DNA from: Allomuricauda sp.
GTDB lineage: Bacteria; Bacteroidota; Bacteroidia; Flavobacteriales; Flavobacteriaceae
Direction of reading: 5' to 3'
Length of the DNA: 64,000 nt
Assembly (NCBI RefSeq): GCF_002699205.1
Contig: NZ_PABT01000014.1
Coordinates: 186,001-250,000 of the forward strand
The stretch's first letter is position 1. Each line of letters begins with the position of its first letter. Both the position numbers and the translations under genes were made by a program. Below, one piece after another: positions 8,758-17,268 of this stretch. The notes under the pieces were generated by a model, which was not told where the DNA came from, searched no databases, and saw only the letters and a list, made by a program, of their open reading frames with translations.

Positions 8758-9897
8758 ATGCGAAATTCTTTTTTCAGTAAAAAATTAGTAGCCGTAATTT
8801 TTTTGATTGCGGGATTTGTGTCGGCTCAAAACCATGAGGGAGAAGAAGTTGAAACCGGTGCCCACGATTTAAAGACCGAAATCAAGGAATACATTGACCA
8901 TCACCTTTTGGATTCGCATGATTTCAACCTTTTTTCTTACACTACCGACGAAGGTGAGCACAAGTATGTCGGTTTTCCACTTCCTGTGATTCTTTGGGAC
9001 AATGGCTTAAAGGTTTTTCTTTCTTCTGAGTTTGAACACGGGGAGGCCGTAGCTGAGGTTGATGGCAATTACTACAAGCTATATCACAACAAAATATATA
9101 AGACCGATGCGCAGGGCACTATAAATTATGGCGGCCATCAAGGGGAGGAAACGCACGAAGAGGAGGCTTTTGGCGAGCACTTAGTTGTTGATGACACCCA
9201 TCCGACCAATGAAAAGCCATTGGATCTATCCATTACCAAGAACGTTGTCTTTATTGCCGCAGTGGCCCTGTTGATGTTCTTGATGTTCCGCTCCATGGCA
9301 AAAAGATATCAAAAAAGTACTATGCCGACAGGTTTGGGAAGGTTCTTGGAGCCCTTGGTGCTTTTTGTGCGTGATGAGATTGCCATTCCAAACATTGGAG
9401 AGCACAAATACAAAAGGTATATGAGCTATTTGCTCACGGTGTTCTTTTTTGTGTGGATAATCAACCTATTGGGCTTGACTCCACTTGGGGTCAATGTGAC
9501 CAATAACATTGCCGTTACATTTGCCCTGGCAATGATCACCTATCTTATTACAACATTTACAGGGAACAAAAATTACTGGAAACACATCTTCTGGATGCCA
9601 GGCGTACCGGTTCCCATGAAGATTATATTGGCCCCCATCGAATTGCTGGGGACGTTCATCAAACCATTTTCGTTGATGATTCGTTTGTATGCCAACATTA
9701 CTGCGGGTCACGTAGTATTGATGAGCATTATTGGGCTTATGTTCATATTCAAGAACTGGATAGGAAGCCCGTTGTCTTTCTTGTTGGCATTCGCACTTTC
9801 CTTGTTGGAATTGTTGGTGGCTGCATTGCAGGCGTATATTTTTACCATGTTGTCCGCCCTATATTTTGGTATGGCGGTAGAAGAAGATCATCATTAA
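8758..9897 (+). CDS. atpB: F0F1 ATP synthase subunit a
   Basis: Subunit a forms the proton half-channels of the F0 motor against the c-ring. This 379-residue version has a cleavable-looking signal peptide (MRNSFFSKK then a hydrophobic stretch ending SAQ) and an acidic, His-rich periplasmic N-terminal domain up to about residue 150, both usual in Bacteroidota. The membrane part follows, with the essential arginine in SLMIRLYANITAGH and LELLVAALQAYIFTML near the end. ATG 8758 is chosen because it gives a clean signal peptide; an in-frame TTG lies three codons upstream at 8749. Next is atpE after 31 nt. Confidence 0.95.
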   Translation: MRNSFFSKKLVAVIFLIAGFVSAQNHEGEEVETGAHDLKTEIKEYIDHHLLDSHDFNLFSYTTDEGEHKYVGFPLPVILWDNGLKVFLSSEFEHGEAVAEVDGNYYKLYHNKIYKTDAQGTINYGGHQGEETHEEEAFGEHLVVDDTHPTNEKPLDLSITKNVVFIAAVALLMFLMFRSMAKRYQKSTMPTGLGRFLEPLVLFVRDEIAIPNIGEHKYKRYMSYLLTVFFFVWIINLLGLTPLGVNVTNNIAVTFALAMITYLITTFTGNKNYWKHIFWMPGVPVPMKIILAPIELLGTFIKPFSLMIRLYANITAGHVVLMSIIGLMFIFKNWIGSPLSFLLAFALSLLELLVAALQAYIFTMLSALYFGMAVEEDHH

Positions 9898-9928
9898 TTA
9901 GAACGTTTAATATTTAAATTCATATATC

Positions 9929-10120
9929 ATGACAATTCCAGACATCGTAGGTGCAGGTTTGATCGTAATCGGAGCAGGATTGGGTATCGGTAGAATCGGT
10001 GGTCAAGCAATGGAAGCCATTGCTCGTCAACCAGAAGCTTCAGGTAAGATCCAAACTGCTATGTTGATCGCAGCAGCCCTTATTGAAGGTATCGGTTTCG
10101 CCGCTCTTTTTGCAGCGTAA
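9929..10120 (+). CDS. atpE: F0F1 ATP synthase subunit c
   Basis: This 63-residue proteolipid forms the rotating c-ring. It has two membrane helices joined by the polar loop ARQPEASGKIQ, with glycine-rich helix 1 (IGAGLGIGRIGG) and the proton-carrying glutamate in helix 2 (ALIEGIGFAALF, about residue 53). The length is near the short end of the family but complete. An E in place of D, and no obvious extra Na+-ligand set, suggests proton coupling; that is inference. A strong hairpin follows the stop codon, and atpF starts 91 nt downstream, a wider gap than elsewhere in the operon. Confidence 0.96.
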   Translation: MTIPDIVGAGLIVIGAGLGIGRIGGQAMEAIARQPEASGKIQTAMLIAAALIEGIGFAALFAA

Positions 10121-10136
10121 TGACCGTAAAAGTATT

Positions 10137-10175
10137 GATGAAGGCCATAGCGGTTGGCTATGGCCCTTCATTGAT
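10137..10175 (+). promoter_or_regulatory. Intercistronic hairpin between atpE and atpF
   Basis: The arms TGAAGG-CCATAGC and GCTATGG-C-CCTTCA pair around a short loop (GGTTG), with a single unpaired base. No T run follows, so it is not a normal terminator. It could stabilise the 3' end of an atpE-containing mRNA or slow read-through. Confidence 0.55.
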
Positions 10176-10211
10176 TAAATGATATAGTTTAAGATTAATA
10201 TTTTAAGATAA

Positions 10212-10712
10212 ATGGAAAAGTTATTAGAGGAGTTTTCCTTAGGGTTGTTTGTCTGGCAGTTGTTGCTCTTTGTGGGCCTATTGTTGTTATTGAGAAAATA
10301 CGCTTGGAAACCAATTCTTGGTGCGGTTGAAAAAAGGGAAGAAGGCATTAAAGAAGCCCTGGAAGCTGCCGAAGCTGCAAAGAAAGAAATGCAGAATGTG
10401 ACAGCGGACAGTGAAAAGCTTTTGAAAGAAGCCCGAGCTGAAAGAGATGCATTGTTGAAAGAGGCCAGGGAAATCAAAGAGGGGATAATCTCCGAGGCCA
10501 AAGAGCAAGCCCAGGCAGAAGGTGATAAGATAATCAAACAGGCCCAAGCAACCATTGAGAGCGAAAAGAAAGCTGCCGTTGCCGATATCAAGGCCCAAGT
10601 AGCCAATCTATCCATTGAGATTGCAGAAAAAGTGATCAAAGAAGAGTTGTCCGATAAAGGCAAGCAACAAAAGTTGGTCGAGAGCATGTTGAGCGATATT
10701 AAACTGAACTAA
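10212..10712 (+). CDS. atpF: F0F1 ATP synthase subunit b
   Basis: This 166-residue subunit is the peripheral stalk that holds F1 still against F0. It has one N-terminal membrane helix (about 10-30, LFVWQLLLFVGLLLLL) and a long charged coiled coil from about 35 to 150, rich in Ala, Glu and Lys as in all b subunits. A homodimer is expected, since no second b-type gene is present. It lies 6 nt before atpH. Confidence 0.95.
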   Translation: MEKLLEEFSLGLFVWQLLLFVGLLLLLRKYAWKPILGAVEKREEGIKEALEAAEAAKKEMQNVTADSEKLLKEARAERDALLKEAREIKEGIISEAKEQAQAEGDKIIKQAQATIESEKKAAVADIKAQVANLSIEIAEKVIKEELSDKGKQQKLVESMLSDIKLN

Positions 10713-10718
10713 CAAACC

Positions 10719-11258
10719 ATGAACCAAAACAGGGCAGCCATACGCTACGCAAAAGCAACATTGGATTACGCAGTCGAGAAGAAAGCGGCGGAAGCCGTGG
10801 AAAAGGACATGCGGGAGATAGCTGCGACCATTTCTGAAAACGTGGAGCTTCAGAACCTTTTGGAAAGCCCCATTATAAAATCAGAAGTAAAAAAGAACAG
10901 TTTGTTGGAAATCTTTAAAGGAGCCAACGAAATCACCAAAGGTTTGTTGCAAACATTGATTGGCAACAAGAGAATTTCCATGTTACAGGAAGTGGCCTAT
11001 AAATATATCATCCTTTATAAAACCATGAAGGGTGAGGAAACGGCCTATGTGACCACCGCAGTTCCATTGACCGCTGAGTTGGAAAAGAAGATTTTGGACA
11101 CCGTTACCAAGGCAACGGGCAATACAATTACCCTTGAAAACAAAATTGATGAGAGCATTATCGGTGGATTTGTGCTAAGGGTAGGTGACACTCAATACGA
11201 TGCGAGCATCGCAAACAAATTGAACGGATTAAAAAGAGAATTTACAAATAGTCTATAA
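10719..11258 (+). CDS. atpH: F0F1 ATP synthase subunit delta
   Basis: This 179-residue protein joins the peripheral stalk to the top of the alpha/beta hexamer (OSCP equivalent). The N-terminal helical domain starts [15 protein letters not shown], and the C-terminal part has the family pattern [17 protein letters not shown] before a short basic tail. It ends 2 nt before atpA, so the pair are tightly coupled. Length and order are normal. Confidence 0.95.
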   Translation: MNQNRAAIRYAKATLDYAVEKKAAEAVEKDMREIAATISENVELQNLLESPIIKSEVKKNSLLEIFKGANEITKGLLQTLIGNKRISMLQEVAYKYIILYKTMKGEETAYVTTAVPLTAELEKKILDTVTKATGNTITLENKIDESIIGGFVLRVGDTQYDASIANKLNGLKREFTNSL

Positions 11259-11260
11259 AA

Positions 11261-12841
11261 ATGGCAGGAGTAAAAGCCGCTGAGGTATCAGCAATTTTGA
11301 AAAAACAATTATCAGGTTTCGAAGCATCCGCTTCTTTGGATGAGGTAGGTACCGTATTACAGGTAGGTGATGGTATTGCCCGTGTATATGGACTTGCCAA
11401 TGCCCAATATGGGGAATTGGTGGAGTTCGAGGGTGGTATGCAAGGTATCGTTCTTAACCTCGAGGAAGACAACGTAGGTGTTGTATTGTTGGGCCCATCC
11501 AAGGAAATTGTGGAAGGCGCTACTGTTAAAAGAACCGAGCGAATTGCTTCCATAAACGTTGGTGAAGGAATTGTTGGCCGTGTAGTGGACACCTTGGGTA
11601 AGCCTATCGACGGTAAAGGCCCTATTTCAGGTGAAACCTACGAAATGCCTTTGGAACGTAAAGCTCCTGGTGTAATTTTTAGACAGCCCGTTGATGAACC
11701 CCTACAAACTGGTATAAAGGCCATCGACGCCATGATTCCGGTAGGTAGAGGACAAAGGGAGTTGGTGATCGGGGATAAACAGACAGGTAAGACCACTGTT
11801 TGTGTCGATACCATCCTAAACCAAAAAGAATTTTACGATGCCGGTGAACCCGTTTATTGTATCTATGTAGCCATAGGTCAAAAAGCATCCACGGTAGCCG
11901 CCATCGCCAAAACTTTGGAAGAAAAAGGAGCACTGGCCTATACAACCATTGTTGCAGCCAATGCTTCCGACCCTGCCCCAATGCAGGTATATGCTCCGTT
12001 TGCAGGTGCAGCCATTGGCGAGTTCTTTAGGGATACCGGGCGCCCGGCATTGATCATCTATGATGATTTGTCAAAACAGGCCGTTGCCTATCGTGAAGTA
12101 TCCTTGTTGTTGAGAAGACCACCAGGACGTGAAGCATACCCTGGTGACGTTTTCTATCTTCACTCAAGATTGTTGGAGCGTTCTGCCAAGATTATTGCCG
12201 ATGATGAAATCGCCAAGAACATGAACGACCTTCCAGACGTATTGAAACCGATGGTGAAGGGAGGAGGTTCTTTAACGGCTCTTCCAGTTATTGAAACCCA
12301 AGCTGGTGACGTTTCCGCATATATCCCTACCAACGTAATTTCCATTACAGATGGTCAGATATTCTTGGAGCAAGATTTGTTCAACCAAGGGGTTCGTCCT
12401 GCAATCAACGTAGGTATCTCTGTTTCCCGAGTTGGAGGTAATGCTCAGATCAAGTCGATGAAAAAAGTGGCAGGTACTTTGAAACTGGACCAAGCGCAGT
12501 TCCGTGAATTGGAAGCATTTGCCAAGTTCGGTTCCGATTTGGATGCCGCTACCTTGAACGTAATTGAAAAAGGGCGCAGGAACGTTGAAATCTTGAAGCA
12601 AGGCCAGAACGATCCATTTACCGTGGAAGATCAGGTAGCCATCATTTTTGCAGGTTCCAAGAATTTGTTGCGTGATGTTCCTGTGGACAAGGTAAAAGAG
12701 TTTGAAAAAGATTTCTTGGAGTTCTTGAACGCTAAGCACAGAGATGTATTGGATACCCTTAAAGCTGGTAAATTGACGGATGAAGTAACCGATACATTGA
12801 CTGCTGTTTGTAAAGATCTTTCAAGTAAGTATAAAGGTTAA
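11261..12841 (+). CDS. atpA: F0F1 ATP synthase subunit alpha
   Basis: This 526-residue subunit forms half of the catalytic F1 hexamer. The P-loop GDKQTGKT is near 170-177, and the arginine-finger region has [30 protein letters not shown]. The beta-barrel N-domain and helical C-domain are complete. Codon use is strongly biased, as expected for a highly expressed gene. The catalytic beta subunit gene atpD and atpC are not in the window, consistent with a split atp locus in Bacteroidota. A four-helix-bundle gene follows in place of atpG, 19 nt on. Confidence 0.97.
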   Translation: MAGVKAAEVSAILKKQLSGFEASASLDEVGTVLQVGDGIARVYGLANAQYGELVEFEGGMQGIVLNLEEDNVGVVLLGPSKEIVEGATVKRTERIASINVGEGIVGRVVDTLGKPIDGKGPISGETYEMPLERKAPGVIFRQPVDEPLQTGIKAIDAMIPVGRGQRELVIGDKQTGKTTVCVDTILNQKEFYDAGEPVYCIYVAIGQKASTVAAIAKTLEEKGALAYTTIVAANASDPAPMQVYAPFAGAAIGEFFRDTGRPALIIYDDLSKQAVAYREVSLLLRRPPGREAYPGDVFYLHSRLLERSAKIIADDEIAKNMNDLPDVLKPMVKGGGSLTALPVIETQAGDVSAYIPTNVISITDGQIFLEQDLFNQGVRPAINVGISVSRVGGNAQIKSMKKVAGTLKLDQAQFRELEAFAKFGSDLDAATLNVIEKGRRNVEILKQGQNDPFTVEDQVAIIFAGSKNLLRDVPVDKVKEFEKDFLEFLNAKHRDVLDTLKAGKLTDEVTDTLTAVCKDLSSKYKG

Positions 12842-12865
12842 GAGTTCAGAGTGATGAGTTATGGG
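12841..12865 (+). repeat. Left flank of the four-helix-bundle insertion
   Basis: The words GAGTTCAGAGTGATGAGTTATGGG run through the atpA stop into the start codon of the next gene. A related stretch in inverted orientation lies at 13195-13216. Such GAGTTATGAG-type words are not expected inside an atp operon. Confidence 0.4.
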
Positions 12866-13214
12866 AAAGCTTGAAACGAGTCCTGTAAGAATTAAAAGTT
12901 TCGAGTTTGCTTGTAAAATTGTTCATTACTGCGATAATTTAAAGAATAAAAAAGATTTTGAGATAGCCTCTCAATTATTGAAAAGCGGTACTAGTATCGG
13001 TGCAAACACAAGAGAAGCACAAAGAGGGGTTAGCACAAAGGATTTTAAAAATAAATTTGGGATAGCTTTAAAGGAAGCTGATGAAACCAAGTATTGGCTT
13101 GAGATTTTAGAAGCGACCGGTAGAGAAGTTCCCAAAGAATTAATGGATAGGTGTGAAGAGTTAAATAAGAATCATTGTGGCAATAGTCAAAAACTCTTAA
13201 CTCAGCACTCATAA
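12861..13214 (+). CDS. Four-helix-bundle protein (23S rRNA intervening-sequence/Avd-like family)
   Basis: This 117-residue protein belongs to the S23/IVS four-helix-bundle family, seen from ASQLLKSGTSIGANTREAQRG (about 33-53) and FGIALKEADETKYWLEIL (about 64-81). Related proteins are encoded in rRNA intervening sequences and, as Avd, in diversity-generating retroelements, where they bind nucleic acid; the free-standing copies have no firm function. It sits between atpA and atpG, in the same direction, which is not its usual place. The normal C-terminus (something like NKIIVAIVKNS) is found in the +1 frame from about 13171 and stops at 13200, so one extra base near 13168-13171 has replaced the last dozen residues. 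Base composition is more A/T-rich than in the atp genes. Confidence 0.85.
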   Translation: MGKLETSPVRIKSFEFACKIVHYCDNLKNKKDFEIASQLLKSGTSIGANTREAQRGVSTKDFKNKFGIALKEADETKYWLEILEATGREVPKELMDRCEELNKNHCGNSQKLLTQHS

Positions 13215-13216
13215 CC
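13195..13216 (+). repeat. Right flank of the four-helix-bundle insertion
   Basis: CTCTTAACTCAGCACTCATAAC resembles the left flank in inverted orientation (GAGTGATGAGTTA against GAGTGCTGAGTTA on the other strand). It overlaps the shifted end of the reading frame. It may mark the edge of the inserted module. Confidence 0.4.
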
Positions 13217-13230
13217 CATAATTAAAAACA

Positions 13231-14091
13231 ATGGCGAATCTAAAGGAAATACGTAACAGGATAACATCCATCTCTTCAACGATGCAGATTACCAGTGCCA
13301 TGAAGATGGTTTCTGCTGCAAAGCTGAAAAAAGCGCAGGATGCTATTACGGCAATGCGCCCCTATTCGGACAAACTCACTGAGCTTTTACAGGGGTTAAG
13401 TGCCAGTTTGGAAGGAGATGGAGGAAGCGAGTATGCCGCCAAAAGACCGGTAAACAAAGTTTTGGTCGTTGCCATTACTTCCAACCGTGGTCTTTGTGGT
13501 GCATTTAACTCCAACATCATTAAGCAGAGCAATAGTTTGGTTTCCAACGAGTATTCCGGCAAACAAGTGGATTTCTTGACCATTGGAAAGAAAGGGAACG
13601 ATATCCTTCGTAAAAGACACACCATATTGGCCGACCACAGTACGGTCTTTGATAATTTGACCTTTGATAACGTTGCCGAGATTGCTGAACAATTGATGCG
13701 TTTGTTCATCACGGGAGAATATGATAGAATTGAATTGGTGTACAACAAGTTCAAGAATGCTGCTACACAAATCGTGATGACCGAACAGTTCTTGCCCATT
13801 ACAAGTGCAGAAGGGGACAATGCCATTGCTGCAGATTATATTTTTGAACCATCCAAAGAGGAAATCGTAAAAGAATTGATTCCTAAATCTTTGAAGACAC
13901 AATTGTTCAAGGCAATCAGGGATTCCTTTGCGAGTGAACACGGTGCCCGTATGACGGCCATGCACAAGGCAACGGACAATGCGGCCGAACTTAGAGATGA
14001 ATTAAAACTGACCTACAACAAAGCGCGTCAGGCATCCATTACCAACGAAATCCTTGAGATTGTTGGCGGTGCCGAGGCATTGAATAATTAG
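13231..14091 (+). CDS. atpG: F0F1 ATP synthase subunit gamma
   Basis: This 286-residue subunit is the central rotor shaft. The N-terminal helix starts ANLKEIRNRITSISSTMQITSAMKMV (shown by the conserved ITSAMKMVSAAKL, residues about 20-32), the middle has TSNRGLCGAFN (about 83-93), and the C-terminal helix ends RQASITNEILEIVGGAEAL. It is complete and of normal length. It lies 16 nt after the inserted four-helix-bundle gene and 139 nt... downstream of atpA's stop is about 390 nt away, so atpG translation is not coupled to atpA. A terminator follows at 14117-14142. Confidence 0.96.
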   Translation: MANLKEIRNRITSISSTMQITSAMKMVSAAKLKKAQDAITAMRPYSDKLTELLQGLSASLEGDGGSEYAAKRPVNKVLVVAITSNRGLCGAFNSNIIKQSNSLVSNEYSGKQVDFLTIGKKGNDILRKRHTILADHSTVFDNLTFDNVAEIAEQLMRLFITGEYDRIELVYNKFKNAATQIVMTEQFLPITSAEGDNAIAADYIFEPSKEEIVKELIPKSLKTQLFKAIRDSFASEHGARMTAMHKATDNAAELRDELKLTYNKARQASITNEILEIVGGAEALNN

Positions 14092-14116
14092 GACATTCAT
14101 AATTTAACATATACAG

Positions 14117-14142
14117 AGGCCACCGATTCGGTGGCCTTTTTG
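14117..14142 (+). terminator. Intrinsic terminator after atpG
   Basis: AGGCCACCG and CGGTGGCCT pair in a 9-bp GC-rich stem with a tiny loop, followed by a T-rich run (TTTTTGGTTTTT). It ends the porW-atp transcription unit. Confidence 0.85.
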
Positions 14143-14231
14143 GTTTTTCTTAGGACAATAAGGTTTAGGTAATAATGGCTTTTGCGTAACTTGTAGCCAC
14201 CTAATCAAGGATTTTAAAGAAGCAACACCGA

Positions 14232-15695
14232 TTGAATCCACTAAAAAAGCTTTTTAAACAAACATTTATCTATGGTTTGGCCACGGTATTGCCGAGGGTA
14301 CTGTCCTTTTTATTGGTGCCTTTGTACACATCGGTAATGAACCCTGAAACCTACGGTGAGATCTCGGTGATTTTCTCCTGGTTTGCCATTTTTAATGTGG
14401 TACTCGCCTATGGTATGGAAACGGCATTTTTCCGTTTTTTCAATAAGTATACCGATAAAGAGCGCGTGATTTCGACTTCATTGATTTCACTATTGATTTC
14501 TTCACTGGTCTTTTTTGTGGCATCCCTACTGTTTAAACAAGCGTTTGCATCGTTGATAGATGTGAAGGAATCCCTAATGGTCTATATTATTTTGATATTG
14601 GTTTTGGATGCCCTGACCATTGTTCCATTTGCATGGCTAAGGGCCAAGGAACGCTCACTTCGATATTCTGTGGTAAAAGTGTCCACCGTGGCAGTGAACT
14701 TGCTTCTGAACATTTTTTTCTTGACCCTGTTGCCCGAATTGGCTGAAAACGGGCAATCATTTTGGGCGAATTTTTTTACACCGGATTTTCAGATAGAGTA
14801 TGTCTTTATTGCCAATGTAATTTCCAGTGGCATGGCCTTTTTGTGGGTAAGTGGGATTTATTTTGATAGTAAATATAGATTCGATAAGGGTATGTGGAAG
14901 GAAATGATCAAATATGCCCTGCCTGTTATGGTGGCAGGAATCGCGTTCACCGTAAACGAGGTTTTCGACCGTATTCTGCTTGATTATTTGTTGCCCGAGG
15001 ATGTTGCCAAGGCAGAAATAGGAAAATATTCCGCCTGTTATAAGTTGGTGGTTTTTATGACCCTGTTCGGCACTGCTTTTCGTTTAGGAGTGGAGCCATT
15101 CTTTTTTAGCCATGCCAATTCGGAAAACCCTCAAAAGACCTATGCACAGATCACCAACTATTTTGTGATCATGGGCAGCATTATTTTTTTGGGCGTTATT
15201 GTATTGATTGATCCCTTGAAAAGATTACTGGTCCGTGACCCTGCCTTTTGGGAGGCCTTGGATGTTGTGCCAATAATCCTTTTGGGAAGTTTTTGTTTGG
15301 GCATTTATCACAATCTCTCCGTTTGGTACAAGGTAACGGACCAAACCAAGTTCGGTGCCTATATTTCGTCCGTAGGAGCCATCATCACATTGGTCATCAA
15401 CATTGTGCTTATCCCAAAAATTGGATATATGGCATCGGCCCTGGCCACCTTGGCAGCTTATGGGAGCATGATGATATTGTCCTATTATTTTGGCAAAAAA
15501 TATTACCCGGTTCCCTACAACATGCGCAAGATTGGGTTCTACCTTTCCGTATCGCTCATATTTTCAATACTATCCTTCTATGTTTTTAATAGAAATTTAA
15601 TAGGGGGCAGCGTACTACTTTTGTTATTTTTGGGGTTAGTATATAAGATGGAAGCAGATAAATTAAGAAGCATTTTTATAAAACGTGAAGATTAA
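14232..15695 (+). CDS. Oligosaccharide flippase family protein (Wzx/MATE-like)
   Basis: This 487-residue protein has twelve or more predicted membrane helices and the N-terminal pattern [22 protein letters not shown] of the polysaccharide biosynthesis/flippase family. It probably moves a lipid-linked saccharide across the inner membrane. The start is TTG 14232, since no ATG is available before the conserved N-terminus. Its end overlaps the dut start by 11 nt, and a sugar nucleotidyltransferase follows, which supports an envelope saccharide role. The substrate is unknown. Confidence 0.88.
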   Translation: MNPLKKLFKQTFIYGLATVLPRVLSFLLVPLYTSVMNPETYGEISVIFSWFAIFNVVLAYGMETAFFRFFNKYTDKERVISTSLISLLISSLVFFVASLLFKQAFASLIDVKESLMVYIILILVLDALTIVPFAWLRAKERSLRYSVVKVSTVAVNLLLNIFFLTLLPELAENGQSFWANFFTPDFQIEYVFIANVISSGMAFLWVSGIYFDSKYRFDKGMWKEMIKYALPVMVAGIAFTVNEVFDRILLDYLLPEDVAKAEIGKYSACYKLVVFMTLFGTAFRLGVEPFFFSHANSENPQKTYAQITNYFVIMGSIIFLGVIVLIDPLKRLLVRDPAFWEALDVVPIILLGSFCLGIYHNLSVWYKVTDQTKFGAYISSVGAIITLVINIVLIPKIGYMASALATLAAYGSMMILSYYFGKKYYPVPYNMRKIGFYLSVSLIFSILSFYVFNRNLIGGSVLLLLFLGLVYKMEADKLRSIFIKRED

Positions 15696-16119
15696 GATCA
15701 TAAATAAATCGGGCCATAGGTTGCCCCATTACGAGACCCTTGCCTCAGCAGGGATGGATTTACGAGCGGATATAGAAAAGCCCATAACTTTAAAACCATT
15801 GGAAAGGGTCATTGTCCCAACCGGACTTTTTATCGAGCTGCCCGTGGGTTATGAAGCACAGATAAGACCACGGAGTGGATTGGCCGCCAAAAAAGGAATA
15901 ACCGTTTTGAACGCCCCGGGAACCATTGATGCCGATTACCGTGGAAATGTTGGGGTCATCTTGGTAAACTTATCCAACGATGATTTTACCGTAGAAAACG
16001 GTGAGCGAATTGCCCAAATGGTCATTGCGAAGCACGAACGTGCGGAGTGGGAAGAAGTCGAAAGCCTTTCCGACACGGATAGAGGAGAGGGTGGTTTTGG
16101 AAGCACCGGCACCAAGTAA
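15685..16119 (+). CDS. dut: Deoxyuridine 5'-triphosphate nucleotidohydrolase (dUTPase)
   Basis: This 144-residue enzyme hydrolyses dUTP to dUMP, keeping uracil out of DNA and feeding dTMP synthesis. All trimeric dUTPase motifs are present: SAGMDLRA (motif 1), [11 protein letters not shown] (2), [13 protein letters not shown] (3), ERIAQMV (4) and the flexible C-terminal [10 protein letters not shown] (5). The start is GTG 15685, overlapping the flippase stop by 11 nt, so the two are coupled. Confidence 0.97.
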   Translation: MKIKIINKSGHRLPHYETLASAGMDLRADIEKPITLKPLERVIVPTGLFIELPVGYEAQIRPRSGLAAKKGITVLNAPGTIDADYRGNVGVILVNLSNDDFTVENGERIAQMVIAKHERAEWEEVESLSDTDRGEGGFGSTGTK

Positions 16120-16124
16120 AGATT

Positions 16125-16150
16125 GTCAGGTCGAGCGTAGTCGAGACCTT
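16125..16150 (+). repeat. REP-like imperfect palindrome
   Basis: The stretch reads GTCAGGTCGAG-CGTAG-TCGAGACCTT, an imperfect hairpin of the GTCAxxTCGAGCGnAGTCGA type that is scattered between genes in many flavobacteria (recalled, not checked). Related copies in this window are at 57809-57838 and 63901-63924. Confidence 0.5.
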
Positions 16151-16184
16151 ATTTTATTAAAAAAGTCTAACCATTAAAAATAGA

Positions 16185-16202
16185 CACCTGCCCAGACAGG
16201 TG
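16185..16202 (+). repeat. Perfect short inverted repeat
   Basis: CACCTG and CAGGTG flank the six-base spacer CCCAGA, 8 nt before the next start codon. It may be a second REP-like element or affect translation initiation of the nucleotidyltransferase. Confidence 0.4.
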
Positions 16203-16210
16203 CGTAAACT

Positions 16211-17227
16211 ATGAAGATAATCGTTCCGATGGCGGGAAGAGGTTCCCGATTGAGACCACATACACTAACAGTGCCAAAGCCACTGATTCCAGTAGCGGGC
16301 AAGCCTATTGTTCATCGATTGGTGAGTGATATTGCAAAAGTATTGGGTGAACCGATTGATGAGGTTGCCTTTATCCTGGGCGACCCTGCCTTTTTTGGCG
16401 ATGATGTTGTGGATAGCTTAATGTCTTTAGCAGAGGAATTGGGCGCTAAAGGTTCAATATACAGGCAAGACAAGCCTCTTGGTACCGGACATGCCATAAT
16501 GAGCGCCAAAGCGTCTCTGAGCGGCCCTGCGGTGATTGCCTATGCCGACACTTTGATCAGAGCGGATTTTGATCTTGATAAATCAGCGGATAGTGTTATC
16601 TGGGTCAAACAAGTGGAGCGGCCGGAAGCTTATGGAGTGGTTAAACTGAACGAAAACAATGAAATAGTTGAGTTGGTCGAAAAACCACAGGAGTTTGTTT
16701 CTGATTTGGCCGTAATCGGTATTTACTATTTCAAAGATGTAGGAGTACTCAAAAACGAACTACAGCATGTATTGGATAACGATATCACACATGGAGGGGA
16801 GTACCAGATCAATGATGGTATTAAAAGAATGATGGAAAAGGGCATGAAATTTGTTCCAGGTAAAGTGGATGAATGGATGGATTGTGGCAATAAGAATGTA
16901 ACCGTGGAAACCAATCAGCGAATGCTTGGCTTCTTGGAAAAAGAAGGGGAACAGATGATCGCCGACTCTGTAAAACAGGAAAATGCCAATATTGTGGAAC
17001 CTTGTTTTATAGGCGAGAATGTTGTGCTTAAAAACACCACAGTTGGACCTTACGTGTCTGTGGGCGCAAACACCATTTTGGAGAATTCGACCATAAAGAA
17101 CAGCCTTATTCAGAGCAATAGTAAAATAAGCAACGCCAACTTGGACAACGCAATGATTGGCAACCATGTCATATACAATGGTAATTTTGAGACCATTAGT
17201 ATTGGAGATTATTCCGTTTTGGAATAA
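16211..17227 (+). CDS. Sugar-phosphate nucleotidyltransferase (RmlA/GlmU-N type)
   Basis: This 338-residue enzyme probably makes an NDP-sugar from a sugar 1-phosphate. The N-terminal pyrophosphorylase signature is MAGRGSRLRPHT (about 7-18) with PKPLIPVAGKP (about 23-33), GTGHAI around 95, and a metal-binding aspartate in AYADTLI. The C-terminal 90 residues show hexapeptide-repeat character (IGENVVLKNTTVGPYVSVGA), a left-handed beta-helix that could oligomerise or carry an acyltransferase-like fold. It heads a group with the TPR protein, DUF4292 lipoprotein and EnvC, implying envelope saccharide synthesis. The sugar cannot be assigned. Confidence 0.88.
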   Translation: MKIIVPMAGRGSRLRPHTLTVPKPLIPVAGKPIVHRLVSDIAKVLGEPIDEVAFILGDPAFFGDDVVDSLMSLAEELGAKGSIYRQDKPLGTGHAIMSAKASLSGPAVIAYADTLIRADFDLDKSADSVIWVKQVERPEAYGVVKLNENNEIVELVEKPQEFVSDLAVIGIYYFKDVGVLKNELQHVLDNDITHGGEYQINDGIKRMMEKGMKFVPGKVDEWMDCGNKNVTVETNQRMLGFLEKEGEQMIADSVKQENANIVEPCFIGENVVLKNTTVGPYVSVGANTILENSTIKNSLIQSNSKISNANLDNAMIGNHVIYNGNFETISIGDYSVLE

Positions 17228-17268
17228 CTTTAGAAGAGGTTTTTAGTTTGATGGGGACTTGGGATGTT

